A stretch of 64,000 nt of DNA, taken from NCBI GenBank assembly GCA_041395565.1, contig JAWLAI010000003.1:310001-374000 (forward strand), read 5' to 3'. The translations under genes were made by a program, and so were the position numbers. Below, one piece after another: positions 1-8,520 of this stretch (position 1 is the first letter of the stretch; every line of letters begins with the position of its first letter). This stretch comes from Pseudomonadota bacterium. GTDB taxonomy: Bacteria; Pseudomonadota; Gammaproteobacteria; UBA9214. The notes under the pieces are model-generated. The model was not told the origin of the DNA. It saw only the letters and a list, made by a program, of their open reading frames with translations, and did no database searches.

Positions 1-60
1 CAGGTGCATGCGGCTGGCCGGATGCGAGCGTCTGCGTGTTAGCACAACCCCGTGCACTCG

Positions 61-1188
61 CTAGCGGTAGCGACGCAGGTACCACCACTCGAACAGCCGC
101 TTGGTCCAGTGCAGCAGGCGTGTCGACGGCAACAGCAGCGTACGGCTGCCGCTGCGGGTCACGAGGGTGCCCGCGTCCAGGGAGTCGATGATACAGGCGA
201 GTTCCACCTTGAAACCCGCGGTCGCGGTCCCGCCGTTGAGTTCGCTCACCAGGTTCCTGGCCGCGGCGACGGCCTGCAGGTCGGCCATGTGCGCCTGCTT
301 GGGCTGCCAGTCCGGGCCGGGGAAGCTGCCGGCGTCGCCGGCCACGTAGACCCGCTCCCAGCCCGGCACGCGGCAATGGGCATCCGCAGCGAGCAGGCCA
401 CCCGCGGATCTGGGCAGGGGCGTGTTGTCCAGCCACGGGCTGCCGCTCATCCCGGGCATGAACACGATCAGGTCGGCGGCGAACTCGCCGCCCTCGGTGA
501 TGACGCGTCCAGCCTCGAAGCCCTTGAGCTTGTGGCCCAGGTGGGTCTCTATGGCGCAGCCTTGCATGCGCCGCAGCAGGGCATCCACCGCCTTTTCGCC
601 GAGGCGCTGGCCGGGCCGTTCGGATGGCGCGAAGAAGACGAGCCGGAAGCGGTCGCGCCGGCCCTGCCGCCGGAGCAGGGTGTCGGTGCCGAACAGGAAT
701 TCGAAGATCGGGCCGCCGCGCATGGCGGACGGTTCCTGCGGATTGCCGCCGAAGCCGAAGGCGAGCGTGCCGCCATCCAGCTCGGCGAGGCGGTCGCGGA
801 TGCGCTCGGCATCGGCGCGGCCGCGGCAGGGAATGGCGGCGTGCTCGATGCCGGGCAGCTTGGTGAGATAGCGCCCGCCGGTGGCGATGATCAGGCCGTC
901 GTTTCCCACCGCGCCGGTCTCGGTCTCGACCACCCGGCCGCCGTCACGGATGCCGACCGCTGCGCCGTGGTGGAACGTTACGCGCATGCGGCGGAAAAAG
1001 TTGTCCAGGCCGATCTCGAGATCATCCCCGCTGCGGATGCCGGCCGGGATCCAGATGAGGCTGGGATAGTAGAAAAATTCGGCCCGCTTGCCGATGACGG
1101 TGAGCTCCGCCGCGGGCATGAGCCGGCGCAGCGTGCGCACGGCGGTCAATCCGCCGAAGCCGGTTCCCACCACGGTGATGCGTTTCAT
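61..1188 (-). CDS. SQR-like FAD-dependent oxidoreductase
   Basis: Predicted flavoprotein of the sulfide:quinone oxidoreductase / type II NADH dehydrogenase superfamily, about 375 aa, expected to act at the inner membrane surface. The N-terminus has a dinucleotide-binding GTGFGG motif, and a second FAD-contacting segment near the C-terminus reads YVAGDAGSF. The frame opens further upstream (to 1251), but the ATG at 1188 has an AGAGGA ribosome site and begins directly at the Rossmann strand MKRITVVG. The region where true SQRs carry the first redox cysteine (Cys-x-Gly-Ala-Pro) reads NPQEPSAMRGGP, with no cysteine, so sulfide oxidation by the usual cysteine mechanism is doubtful. It is divergent from the next flavoprotein gene. 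Family assignment is solid; substrate is unknown. Confidence 0.8.
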   Translation of the reverse strand: MKRITVVGTGFGGLTAVRTLRRLMPAAELTVIGKRAEFFYYPSLIWIPAGIRSGDDLEIGLDNFFRRMRVTFHHGAAVGIRDGGRVVETETGAVGNDGLIIATGGRYLTKLPGIEHAAIPCRGRADAERIRDRLAELDGGTLAFGFGGNPQEPSAMRGGPIFEFLFGTDTLLRRQGRRDRFRLVFFAPSERPGQRLGEKAVDALLRRMQGCAIETHLGHKLKGFEAGRVITEGGEFAADLIVFMPGMSGSPWLDNTPLPRSAGGLLAADAHCRVPGWERVYVAGDAGSFPGPDWQPKQAHMADLQAVAAARNLVSELNGGTATAGFKVELACIIDSLDAGTLVTRSGSRTLLLPSTRLLHWTKRLFEWWYLRRYR

Positions 1189-1377
1189 GCCTGTCCTCTT
1201 GCCGGTTGCATTGAGCGCAGTGTTCCGGTGACACGGCAGGCTGTCAAGCACACCGTAGCTGCGTCGCTAGGTCCGCGCGGCTGGATACGCCGAGTGCTTG
1301 TGTTTATCCTTGCCGCTCCGGGGCGGCGATGCGGCCGCCGGGTGCAGACACTGGCCGTGTCCAGGCGAGAGGTCGAG

Positions 1378-2790
1378 ATGACAGAACGCAAGGTCGACGT
1401 TGCGATCATCGGTTCCGGCAGCGCCGGATTGTATGCGCTGGGGAAGGTACGTTCCTCCGGCAAGTCATTCGTGCTCATCAATGGCGGTGCGCTGGGCACG
1501 ACCTGCGCGCGGGTGGGCTGCATGCCCTCGAAGGCCGTGATCCAGGTGGCCGAGGACTACTACCGGCGCAACGTATTCAACCGCTACGGGATCGAAGGTC
1601 ACGAGGACATGCGCCTGGCCATCCCGGAGGCGATGGAGTATGTGCAGGACCTGCGCGACATTTTCGTCGAGCGCGTGCTGTCCGGGAGTACCGACAAACT
1701 GCCCGCGGAGAATTTCATCCAGGGCTATGCCCGTTTCCTCGCGCCGGATCTGCTGGAAATCGACACGGGCGAACGCGTCCGGGCGCGGCGTATCATCATC
1801 GCCACCGGTTCGCGCCCGCTCGTGCCGGCAGCGTGGGAACCCTTCCGCGACCGGATCATCACGACCGATGAATTCTTCGACCTGGAGGATCTGCCGCAGT
1901 CGGTCGCCGTGATCGGGCTCGGCGTGATCGGGCTCGAGATCGGCCAGTCGCTCGCGCGCATGGGGCTCACGGTCACGGGCATCGACCAGCTGGACACGAT
2001 CGGCGGCCTGAGTGACCCGGAGACCGCCAACGCCGCCATCGACGCCATCGGCAAGGAACTGCCGCTGTGGTTGGGACGGCCGGCGGAAGTCACCGCAACG
2101 GACAGCGGACAGTTGCGGGTGCAGGCTGGCGCGCGGGCCATCGAGGTGGAGCGGGTATTCGCCAGCATGGGGCGCATTCCCAATCTAGGCAAACTCGGGC
2201 TGGCGGATATCGGCGTTGCGCTGGACGAACGCGGCGTCCCGGTGTTCGACCCGGCGACCATGCGCATCGGCGATACCCCCATCTTCATCGCCGGCGATGT
2301 CACCGGCGAGCGGCCGCTGCTGCACGAGGCCGGCGACGAGGGCCGCATCGCCGGTCACAACGCGATCGCCGCCGAGCCGGCGGCCTTTCGGCGCAAGACG
2401 CCGCTCAGTATCACCTTCTGCGATCCCAATCTCGTCGTGGTCGGCACCCGCTACGTCGACCTCGATCCGGAGACCGCGGCTATTGGGCAGGTCGGCTTGG
2501 CACCGGTCGGACGTGCGCTGATCATGGCCAAGAATCGCGGCGTGATCCGGGTTTATGCCGACCGGGCCAGCGGCCGCCTGCTGGGGGCCGAGATGGCCTG
2601 TGCAAAGGGCGAGAACCTGGGACACCTGCTGGCATGGTGTATCCAGCAAGGTATGACGGTCGGTGAGACGTTGCAGATGCCGTTCTACCACCCGGTCATG
2701 GAAGAGGCCCTGCAGGCCGCCCTCTATGACCTTTACGCCAAGGTCGATGCCAAGAATGCATCGCCGATCCCCGAGTTGGTGCCGCTGTAG
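1378..2790 (+). CDS. dihydrolipoamide dehydrogenase-type flavoprotein disulfide reductase
   Basis: Pyridine-nucleotide-disulfide oxidoreductase of about 470 aa. FAD motif GSGSAG follows the start, the redox-active disulfide lies in GTTCARVGCMPSK (Cys-x4-Cys), an NAD(P)-binding motif GLGVIGLE lies mid-protein, and the C-terminal HPVMEEAL carries the His-Glu pair that acts as base in lipoamide dehydrogenases. The ATG at 1378 has a GAGAGG site upstream; the open frame continues far 5' only because it runs antisense to the neighbouring gene. No E1/E2 subunits of a 2-oxoacid complex are nearby, so it may serve another thiol substrate; mercuric or glutathione reductases are related alternatives. 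It is divergent from the SQR-like gene. Confidence 0.85.
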   Translation: MTERKVDVAIIGSGSAGLYALGKVRSSGKSFVLINGGALGTTCARVGCMPSKAVIQVAEDYYRRNVFNRYGIEGHEDMRLAIPEAMEYVQDLRDIFVERVLSGSTDKLPAENFIQGYARFLAPDLLEIDTGERVRARRIIIATGSRPLVPAAWEPFRDRIITTDEFFDLEDLPQSVAVIGLGVIGLEIGQSLARMGLTVTGIDQLDTIGGLSDPETANAAIDAIGKELPLWLGRPAEVTATDSGQLRVQAGARAIEVERVFASMGRIPNLGKLGLADIGVALDERGVPVFDPATMRIGDTPIFIAGDVTGERPLLHEAGDEGRIAGHNAIAAEPAAFRRKTPLSITFCDPNLVVVGTRYVDLDPETAAIGQVGLAPVGRALIMAKNRGVIRVYADRASGRLLGAEMACAKGENLGHLLAWCIQQGMTVGETLQMPFYHPVMEEALQAALYDLYAKVDAKNASPIPELVPL

Positions 2791-2830
2791 CGCGCCCGCG
2801 GCAGGCCGGCATGCGCCGGGAGTCCTGCGC

Positions 2831-3718
2831 TCAGCCGAAACGACCGGTGATGTAACCCTCGGTCAGGCGGTGCACGGGATTGGTGAAGATCTGGTTGGTG
2901 TCGCCGACCTCGATCAGTTCCCCCAGATGGAAATAGGCGGTGCGCCGTGATACGCGCGCGGCTTGCTGCATGGAGTGGGTCACGATCACGATGGAGTAGT
3001 GTTCGCTCAGCTCGTCCATCAGTTCCTCGATCCGTGCCGTGGCGATCGGATCGAGCGCGGAGCAGGGTTCGTCCATGAGGATGACCTCGGGCTTGACGGC
3101 GATGGTGCGAGCGATACAGAGGCGCTGCTGCTGGCCCCCGGACAGGCCGGTGCCTGGATGGTGCAGCTGGTCCTTGACCTCGCCCCACAGTCCCGCCTTG
3201 CGCAGGCTCGTCTCCACGACCTCGTCCAGATCGATCTTGCTGTCGACCAGGCCGTGGATGCGCGGCCCGTAGGCGACGTTCTCGTAGATCGACTTGGGAA
3301 AGGGATTCGGGCGCTGGAATACCATGCCGACGCGCGCACGCAGGGTGACCACATCGGTCGACTTGCTGTAGATGTCCTCGCTGTCCAGCGTGATGTTGCC
3401 GGCTACGCGGCAGCTTTCGACCACGTCGTTCATGCGGTTGAGGCAGCGCAGGAAGGTGGACTTGCCGCAGCCCGACGGACCGATCATGGCGATGACCTCG
3501 TTCTTGCCGATATCGATCGACACATTGCGGATCGCATGTTTCTCGCCGTAGTAAACGTCGACGTTGCGGCACACGAAGCGCGGGTCTGCAACCGTGATGT
3601 CACCCACGGTCTCATGCGCCTGGTCCTCTTCGCGGTCCCTGATCTGGTCCAGATTGGTAAGGTCGATGGCAGGCCGGGTGCCTGTGAAAGAGTCCTGTTC
3701 CATGATGGTTTCGGTCAT
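2831..3718 (-). CDS. pstB: phosphate ABC transporter ATP-binding protein PstB
   Basis: ATPase subunit of the high-affinity phosphate importer PstSCAB. Walker A GPSGCGKST lies near residue 80, the ABC signature LSGGQQQR follows in mid-protein, then Walker B VILMDEP and the H-loop VTHSM. At 295 aa it is somewhat longer than the usual 255-260 aa because of a charged N-terminal extension of about 45 residues. The ATG at 3718 has an AGGAGA site; an internal ATG at 3703 is possible. It is last in the minus-strand order pstS-pstC-pstA-pstB, 18 bp after pstA, and should be co-transcribed from the Pho-box promoter near 7600. Confidence 0.96.
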   Translation of the reverse strand: MTETIMEQDSFTGTRPAIDLTNLDQIRDREEDQAHETVGDITVADPRFVCRNVDVYYGEKHAIRNVSIDIGKNEVIAMIGPSGCGKSTFLRCLNRMNDVVESCRVAGNITLDSEDIYSKSTDVVTLRARVGMVFQRPNPFPKSIYENVAYGPRIHGLVDSKIDLDEVVETSLRKAGLWGEVKDQLHHPGTGLSGGQQQRLCIARTIAVKPEVILMDEPCSALDPIATARIEELMDELSEHYSIVIVTHSMQQAARVSRRTAYFHLGELIEVGDTNQIFTNPVHRLTEGYITGRFG

Positions 3719-3736
3719 GATTTATCTCCTGCCAGA

Positions 3737-5047
3737 CTACCACTTTTTCTCATAGCGTTTACGTAAAATCACGGCGGCGGCATTCATGACCACCAGAAAG
3801 GCCAATAGCACCATGATGGCAGCCGCGGTCCGCTCCATGAATGCGCGTTCCGGGCTGTCCGCCCACAGGTAGATCTGCACCGGCAGCACCGTCGACGGGT
3901 CGAATATGCCGCCCGGGACATCCACGATAAAGGCGACCATACCGATCATCAGCAGCGGTGCGGTTTCCCCCAGCGCCTGCGCCATGCCGATGATCGTACC
4001 GGTCAGCATGCCCGGCATGGCCATGGGAACCACATGGTGGAAGACCGTCTGTACCTTCGAGGCACCGACGCCGAGCGCGGCCTCGCGGATCGACGGCGGT
4101 ACGGCCTTGAGCACTGCGCGGCTCGATATGATGATGGTCGGCAGGGTCATGAGCGTCAGCACCATGCCGCCCGCCACGGGTGCCGAGCGCGGCACACCGA
4201 AGAAGTTGATGAACACGGCCAGGCCGAGCAGACCGAACACGATCGACGGCACCGCGGCAAGGTTGTTGACGTTGACCTCGATCAGGTCGGTCCAGCGGTT
4301 CTTCGGGGCGAATTCCTCGAGATAGATCGCTGCACCGACACCGATCGGAAAGGAAAGCAGCAACGTGACCAGCAGGGTGAGGAAGCTGCCCGTCAGGGCG
4401 CCGCGGATACCGGCCAGCTCGGGCTCGCGCGAATCGCCGGCGGTGAAGAAGGTAGTGTTGAAATGCGTCTCCAGGCGGCCCTGTTTGCGCAGGGTTTCTA
4501 CCCAGCCTGTCTGTTGCGGGCTGAGGCGGCCACCCGCGCTTTCATCGGCATCGTAATTGCTCTTTATGTACATGTCCACGTCGTCGTCCGCGGGCAGCCA
4601 GAAATCCACGGTGCCCCCGATCTGTTCCGGCGCCGCCATGATCCGGTCGCGCAATACGTAGACGGCACCGGGACTGATGATGTGGTAGAGGTCGCGTCGC
4701 TCGCGTCGTTCGGTGACCTCAGGGAAATCGGTATACAGCGCCTGCTTGATCAGGCCGGCATAGTCGACGGCATAGAAGCCCTCGACATCTGCCACCGAGG
4801 CCGGAAATTCCACGCTGCCCAGATCGATCGCCAGCCTGATCTGCGTCTGTTGGAAGGCGCCCCAGCCCTTGCCGAAGATGCCGGCGAACAGCAGCAGCAT
4901 GAAGGCCAGCGCCAGCAGAATGGAGGTCAGACCATACAGTCTGAAGCGCCTTTCCGCCGCATAGCGCCGCTTCAGATTACGTTGCATCTTGGCAACGGTG
5001 CTTGCCGCATCCATTTCGGAATTACTCTGCTTATTCATACTGTTCAC
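3737..5047 (-). CDS. pstA: phosphate ABC transporter permease PstA
   Basis: Inner-membrane permease subunit of the phosphate importer. About 436 aa with one N-terminal membrane segment, a roughly 150-residue periplasmic insertion, then the canonical permease core including the EAA loop (REAALGVGASKVQTVFHHV). This extended form is common in gammaproteobacteria whose PstC and PstA are both large. The frame opens with GTG at 5047, and an in-frame ATG lies at 5038; both sit inside the end of pstC (stop at 5031-5033), so translation is probably coupled. Neither start has a strong ribosome site, so the exact start is uncertain. Confidence 0.94.
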   Translation of the reverse strand: MNSMNKQSNSEMDAASTVAKMQRNLKRRYAAERRFRLYGLTSILLALAFMLLLFAGIFGKGWGAFQQTQIRLAIDLGSVEFPASVADVEGFYAVDYAGLIKQALYTDFPEVTERRERRDLYHIISPGAVYVLRDRIMAAPEQIGGTVDFWLPADDDVDMYIKSNYDADESAGGRLSPQQTGWVETLRKQGRLETHFNTTFFTAGDSREPELAGIRGALTGSFLTLLVTLLLSFPIGVGAAIYLEEFAPKNRWTDLIEVNVNNLAAVPSIVFGLLGLAVFINFFGVPRSAPVAGGMVLTLMTLPTIIISSRAVLKAVPPSIREAALGVGASKVQTVFHHVVPMAMPGMLTGTIIGMAQALGETAPLLMIGMVAFIVDVPGGIFDPSTVLPVQIYLWADSPERAFMERTAAAIMVLLAFLVVMNAAAVILRKRYEKKW

Positions 5048-6410
5048 GATAGCGCCGCACCACGTGCAGCGCGATGATGTTGAGGACCAGGGTCACCACG
5101 AACAGCACCAGACCCAGTGCAAACGCTGCCAGGGTCTTGGGACTGTCGAATTCCTGGTCTCCGACCAGCAGGGTCACGATCTGTACGGTCACGGTCGTGA
5201 CGGCTTCGAGCGGGTTGGCGGTGAGGTTGGCAGCCAGGCCGGCCGCCATGACCACGATCATGGTTTCGCCGATCGCGCGCGAAACCGCCAGCAGCACGCC
5301 GCCGACGATGCCGGGCAGTGCCGCCGGGATTATCACCTTGCGGATGGTCTCCGACTTGGTCGCGCCCAGGCCATAGGAACCCTCGCGCATCGCATTGGGT
5401 ACGGCGGTAATAACGTCATCGGAGATCGATGACACGAACGGTACGATCATGATGCCCATGACCAGGCCGGCGGCGAGCGCGCTTTCCGAGGCGACGGTCA
5501 ACCCCAGCGCGTGGCCGAAACCGCGCAGCATCGGCGCCACGAACAGGGCGGCGAAAAAGCCGTATACCACAGTGGGTATGCCGGCCAGGATTTCCAGCAC
5601 CGGCTTGAGCACGGCGCGGGCGCGCTGATCCGCATATTCGGCGAGGTAGATCGACGACATCAGGCCGATGGGGAAGGCCACCAGCATGGCGATGGTGGAT
5701 ATGAGCAAGGTGCCGGTAAAGAGCGGGATGGCGCCGAAGGCACCGGAGGAGCCGACCTGGTCGCTGCGGATCGCCGTCTGCGGGCTCCATTCCAGGCCGA
5801 ACAGGAAATCGGTGATCGGTACGGCGTGGAAGAAGCGCAGCGATTCGAACAGCACTGACAGCACGATGCCGATGGTGGTGAATATGGCAAGCAGGGAGCA
5901 GCCGATCAGTCCATAGACGATGGCGCGCTCTACGCGATGCTGGGCTGGATAATCGAGACGGATGTGTTTCCAAGCCCAGCCCATGCCGGCGACGGTCAGG
6001 GCCAGGGTCAGGATCCAGAGCAGCAGATTAGAGTTCTTGAGTAATTCGGTGTAGCGTTCAGCCAGTGTTCCGACCAGGGCCGAACCGGTGCCGCTGCCGA
6101 CACCCTGGAGGCTATTCTTGACATCGTTGAGCAGCAGTTCAAGTTCTGCTGCAGGCCGACCCTGCATGTCTGCCGGCAGTTCCGCCAGCACCATGCTGTC
6201 GATCACGGGCTGTGCCAGCATCGACCAGCACAGTAGCAGGGCCAGGGCCGGTACGGCGGTGAGGATCAGGCTGTAGAAACCGTAATGGCCGGGCAGCGAA
6301 CGTAGCTTGCGTATGGCTCCGCCACTGACGCTGTAGGCGCGGTGACGACCCAGCAGGTAGGCCCCGCAGGCCAGCAGGCAGACCAGGATCAGTAATCTAT
6401 TTGCATCCAC
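5031..6410 (-). CDS. pstC: phosphate ABC transporter permease PstC
   Basis: Partner permease of PstA, about 459 aa. It has N-terminal membrane segments and a soluble insertion, then the permease core with the EAA-loop motif MREGSYGLGATKSETIRKV. The frame starts with GTG at 6410 (GTG GAT GCA); no ATG is available upstream and the ribosome site is weak. Its 3' end overlaps pstA. A strong hairpin followed by seven T residues (minus strand) separates it from pstS, which suggests the permease genes are expressed below the binding-protein level. Confidence 0.94.
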   Translation of the reverse strand: MDANRLLILVCLLACGAYLLGRHRAYSVSGGAIRKLRSLPGHYGFYSLILTAVPALALLLCWSMLAQPVIDSMVLAELPADMQGRPAAELELLLNDVKNSLQGVGSGTGSALVGTLAERYTELLKNSNLLLWILTLALTVAGMGWAWKHIRLDYPAQHRVERAIVYGLIGCSLLAIFTTIGIVLSVLFESLRFFHAVPITDFLFGLEWSPQTAIRSDQVGSSGAFGAIPLFTGTLLISTIAMLVAFPIGLMSSIYLAEYADQRARAVLKPVLEILAGIPTVVYGFFAALFVAPMLRGFGHALGLTVASESALAAGLVMGIMIVPFVSSISDDVITAVPNAMREGSYGLGATKSETIRKVIIPAALPGIVGGVLLAVSRAIGETMIVVMAAGLAANLTANPLEAVTTVTVQIVTLLVGDQEFDSPKTLAAFALGLVLFVVTLVLNIIALHVVRRYREQYE

Positions 6411-6427
6411 GTTCTTGTATACCCAGG

Positions 6428-6463
6428 AAAAAAAGGGTGGATGTGTTTACTGCACATCCACCC
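6428..6463 (-). terminator. intrinsic terminator/attenuator between pstS and pstC
   Basis: A perfect 11-bp stem (GGGTGGATGTG paired with CACATCCACCC, positions 6435-6445 and 6453-6463, 7-nt loop) is followed on the minus strand by a run of seven T (6434-6428). It lies directly after the pstS stop and just before pstC. Because pstCAB lack an obvious promoter of their own, it probably acts as a partial terminator that raises pstS over pstCAB. Confidence 0.85.
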
Positions 6464-6493
6464 CCGGTCGTGCGCTGCGGCAGCGACCCGATT

Positions 6494-7534
6494 TTACATA
6501 GCGCTCAGGTTCTTGGCTGTTTGCGCCATCTGACCACGCTCTGCGTCAGGCATGGGGATCAGCCCCTTGTCGGCGAGGTAGCCGTTCTGACCCCAGGCCT
6601 TTTCGCTGGTGAACTCTGCCAGGTATTCCTCGATACCCGGGATGGAACCCACATGCGCCTTTTTGACGTACATGAACAGCGGGCGCGATACAGCGTACTC
6701 GCCGCTGGCGATGGACTCAAATTCGGGTGCCACGCCATCGACCTTCGAACCCTGGATCTTGTCGCTGTTCTGATCCAGGAAGCTGAAGCCGAAGATGCCG
6801 ACCGCCTTCGGATTGGCCTCCAGTTTCTGCACGATCAGGTTGTCGTTCTCGCCGGCCTCGATGTAGGCGCCGTCCTCGCGGATGGTCTGGCAGGCTGCCT
6901 GGTAGGCGTCCTTGTCCGTCTTCTTCATGGCCTTGATCCAGTCGAAGCTGTCGCAGCCGCCTTCCATCGCCAGTTCTACGAAGGCATCGCGGGTGCCGGA
7001 AGTCGGCGGCGGGCCGAGCACCTCGATGGCGGTATCCGGCAGGGTGGGATTGACATCCTTCCAGGTCTTGTAGGGATTGGCTACCAGCTTCTCGCTGCCG
7101 TCGGTGGCAGGGACATCCTTGGCCAGGGCCAGGAACAGATCGCGCAGGGTCAGCGACAGCTGCGGGGCCTGCTTGGAGTTGGCGATGGCGATGCCGTCAT
7201 AACCGATCTTGATCTCGACGATCTCGCTGACGCCGTTCTGCTTGCAGGTCTCGATCTCGGAGGTCTTGATCTTGCGCGAGGCATTGGTGATGTCCGGGGT
7301 GTCGACGCCGGCGCCCGCGCAGAACAGTTTCAGGCCGCCGCCGGAGCCGGTGGACTCGATCTTGGGGGTCTTGAACTGGGTGCTCTTGCCGAAGTGCTCC
7401 GCTACCACCGTGGCAAACGGATACACGGTGCTGGAGCCTACGATCATGATGGTATCGCGAGCGGCATATGCCGTCGAAAGACCCAGGCCCAGCAGGCCGG
7501 CGATGAGTGAGGTTTTAATGATGGGGTTGTGCAT
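6494..7534 (-). CDS. pstS: phosphate-binding protein PstS
   Basis: Periplasmic phosphate-binding protein of about 346 aa. A Sec signal peptide (MHNPIIKTSLIAGLLGLGLSTAYA, split here only by residue count limits) ends at A-Y-A. The mature N-terminus carries the phosphate-contacting SSTVYPF motif and later a GSGGGLKLFCAG segment; a second ligand loop reads GTRDAF. The ATG at 7534 has an AGGAGA site. It is the first gene of the pst operon, with a Pho box on the same strand about 60 bp upstream. Confidence 0.95.
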   Translation of the reverse strand: MHNPIIKTSLIAGLLGLGLSTAYAARDTIMIVGSSTVYPFATVVAEHFGKSTQFKTPKIESTGSGGGLKLFCAGAGVDTPDITNASRKIKTSEIETCKQNGVSEIVEIKIGYDGIAIANSKQAPQLSLTLRDLFLALAKDVPATDGSEKLVANPYKTWKDVNPTLPDTAIEVLGPPPTSGTRDAFVELAMEGGCDSFDWIKAMKKTDKDAYQAACQTIREDGAYIEAGENDNLIVQKLEANPKAVGIFGFSFLDQNSDKIQGSKVDGVAPEFESIASGEYAVSRPLFMYVKKAHVGSIPGIEEYLAEFTSEKAWGQNGYLADKGLIPMPDAERGQMAQTAKNLSAM

Positions 7535-7579
7535 GGTATCTCCTGATATGACCCGTCACGGGATGGTAAATTTGGCGAA

Positions 7580-7612
7580 ACTCTAGCGGTCCCATGTGAC
7601 AGTATTATTACA
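7580..7612 (-). promoter_or_regulatory. Pho box and -10 for pstSCAB
   Basis: Read on the minus strand, 7612-7595 gives TGTAATAATACTGTCACA, two TGTNAY half-sites 11 bp apart as in the PhoB consensus. Nine bases further is TAGAGT (7585-7580), a plausible -10. PhoB encoded nearby is the expected activator. Confidence 0.75.
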
Positions 7613-7660
7613 TCCGCTGAATTTCCGCTTGCTCGGCCGATAACTAGCGGAGTGAGGGGG

Positions 7661-7693
7661 TGTCACAAATATGTCATAATCCAGGCATACACT
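7661..7693 (+). promoter_or_regulatory. Pho box and -10 for phoU-phoB-phoR
   Basis: The plus strand reads TGTCACAAATATGTCATAAT (7661-7680), two TGTCAY half-sites 11 bp apart, close to the PhoB consensus. TACACT at 7688-7693 is a plausible -10. The site is oriented toward phoU and implies positive autoregulation of phoBR. Confidence 0.75.
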
Positions 7694-7763
7694 CTTGCTC
7701 GCGGCAGACAGTGAAGTTCCTGTTCACCCGGGCGTTTTCAGCAATCTGGCAGGTATACACACT

Positions 7764-8483
7764 ATGAGCAATGTAGGTCTGGGTGAGCATATCCACCACC
7801 GCTATGACCGTGAGCTGGACAGCCTGCGCAACCGGGTGGTGGCGATGGGGGGGCTGGTCGAGAGTCAGGTCACCAGTGCCCTGACCGCGCTGCGCGAGCG
7901 CAACTTCGAGCTGGCCGAGTACGTCATCCGCACCGATCACCGCGTCAATGCCCAGGAAGTCTGCATCGACGAGGATTGCACCTACATCCTCGCGCGCCGC
8001 CAGCCGGCGGCCGGCGACCTGCGCATGGTGATGGCCATCATCAAGACCATCACGGATATCGAGCGCATTGGCGACGAATCCGAAAAGATCGCCCAGGTCA
8101 CGATCGACATCGATTCCAGCAGCTTCGCGAATATGGACGTGCTCATGCCGCAGATCGATCAACTCGGGCAGATGGTCGTCGGGATGTTGCGCGAGGCGCT
8201 GGATGCCTTCGTCCGCATGGACCTGGGCGCGGCCGTGAAGGCGGCCCAGAGGGACAAGGAGGTGGACCAGCGCTACTTCGAGCTGCTGTCCGAGATCATC
8301 GATCACATGAAGACCGTGCCCGCGGATATCGAGATGTTCCAGGCCCTGATCTGGGTAATCCGGGCGCTGGAACGCATCGGCGATCATGCCAAGAACATTT
8401 GTGAATACGTCGTTTACCTGGTGAGAGGCAAGGATGTACGGCATACGACCATCGATGAGCTCGAGCAGCAAATCGGATTATGA
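7764..8483 (+). CDS. phoU: phosphate signalling complex protein PhoU
   Basis: Cytoplasmic all-helical regulator that links the Pst transporter to PhoR. About 239 aa, the normal length, with two PhoU three-helix repeats; the metal-binding signatures ITDIERIGDESEK and LERIGDHAKNI are both present. The ATG at 7764 starts MSNVGLGEHI; the open frame continues upstream but this start matches family length. It is the first gene of phoU-phoB-phoR, 37 bp before phoB. Divergence from pstS rather than placement after pstB is a departure from the E. coli order. Confidence 0.95.
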   Translation: MSNVGLGEHIHHRYDRELDSLRNRVVAMGGLVESQVTSALTALRERNFELAEYVIRTDHRVNAQEVCIDEDCTYILARRQPAAGDLRMVMAIIKTITDIERIGDESEKIAQVTIDIDSSSFANMDVLMPQIDQLGQMVVGMLREALDAFVRMDLGAAVKAAQRDKEVDQRYFELLSEIIDHMKTVPADIEMFQALIWVIRALERIGDHAKNICEYVVYLVRGKDVRHTTIDELEQQIGL

Positions 8484-8520
8484 GCCGCTGCGCGAGACGA
8501 CTGCCGAAGGCGATGTTGGG

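Noticed and set aside
52..1377. Long open frame upstream of the lipoamide-dehydrogenase-type gene, in frame with it
   Set aside because: It is antisense to the SQR-like gene and reflects GC-rich codon bias; the real start is the ATG at 1378 with a ribosome site.
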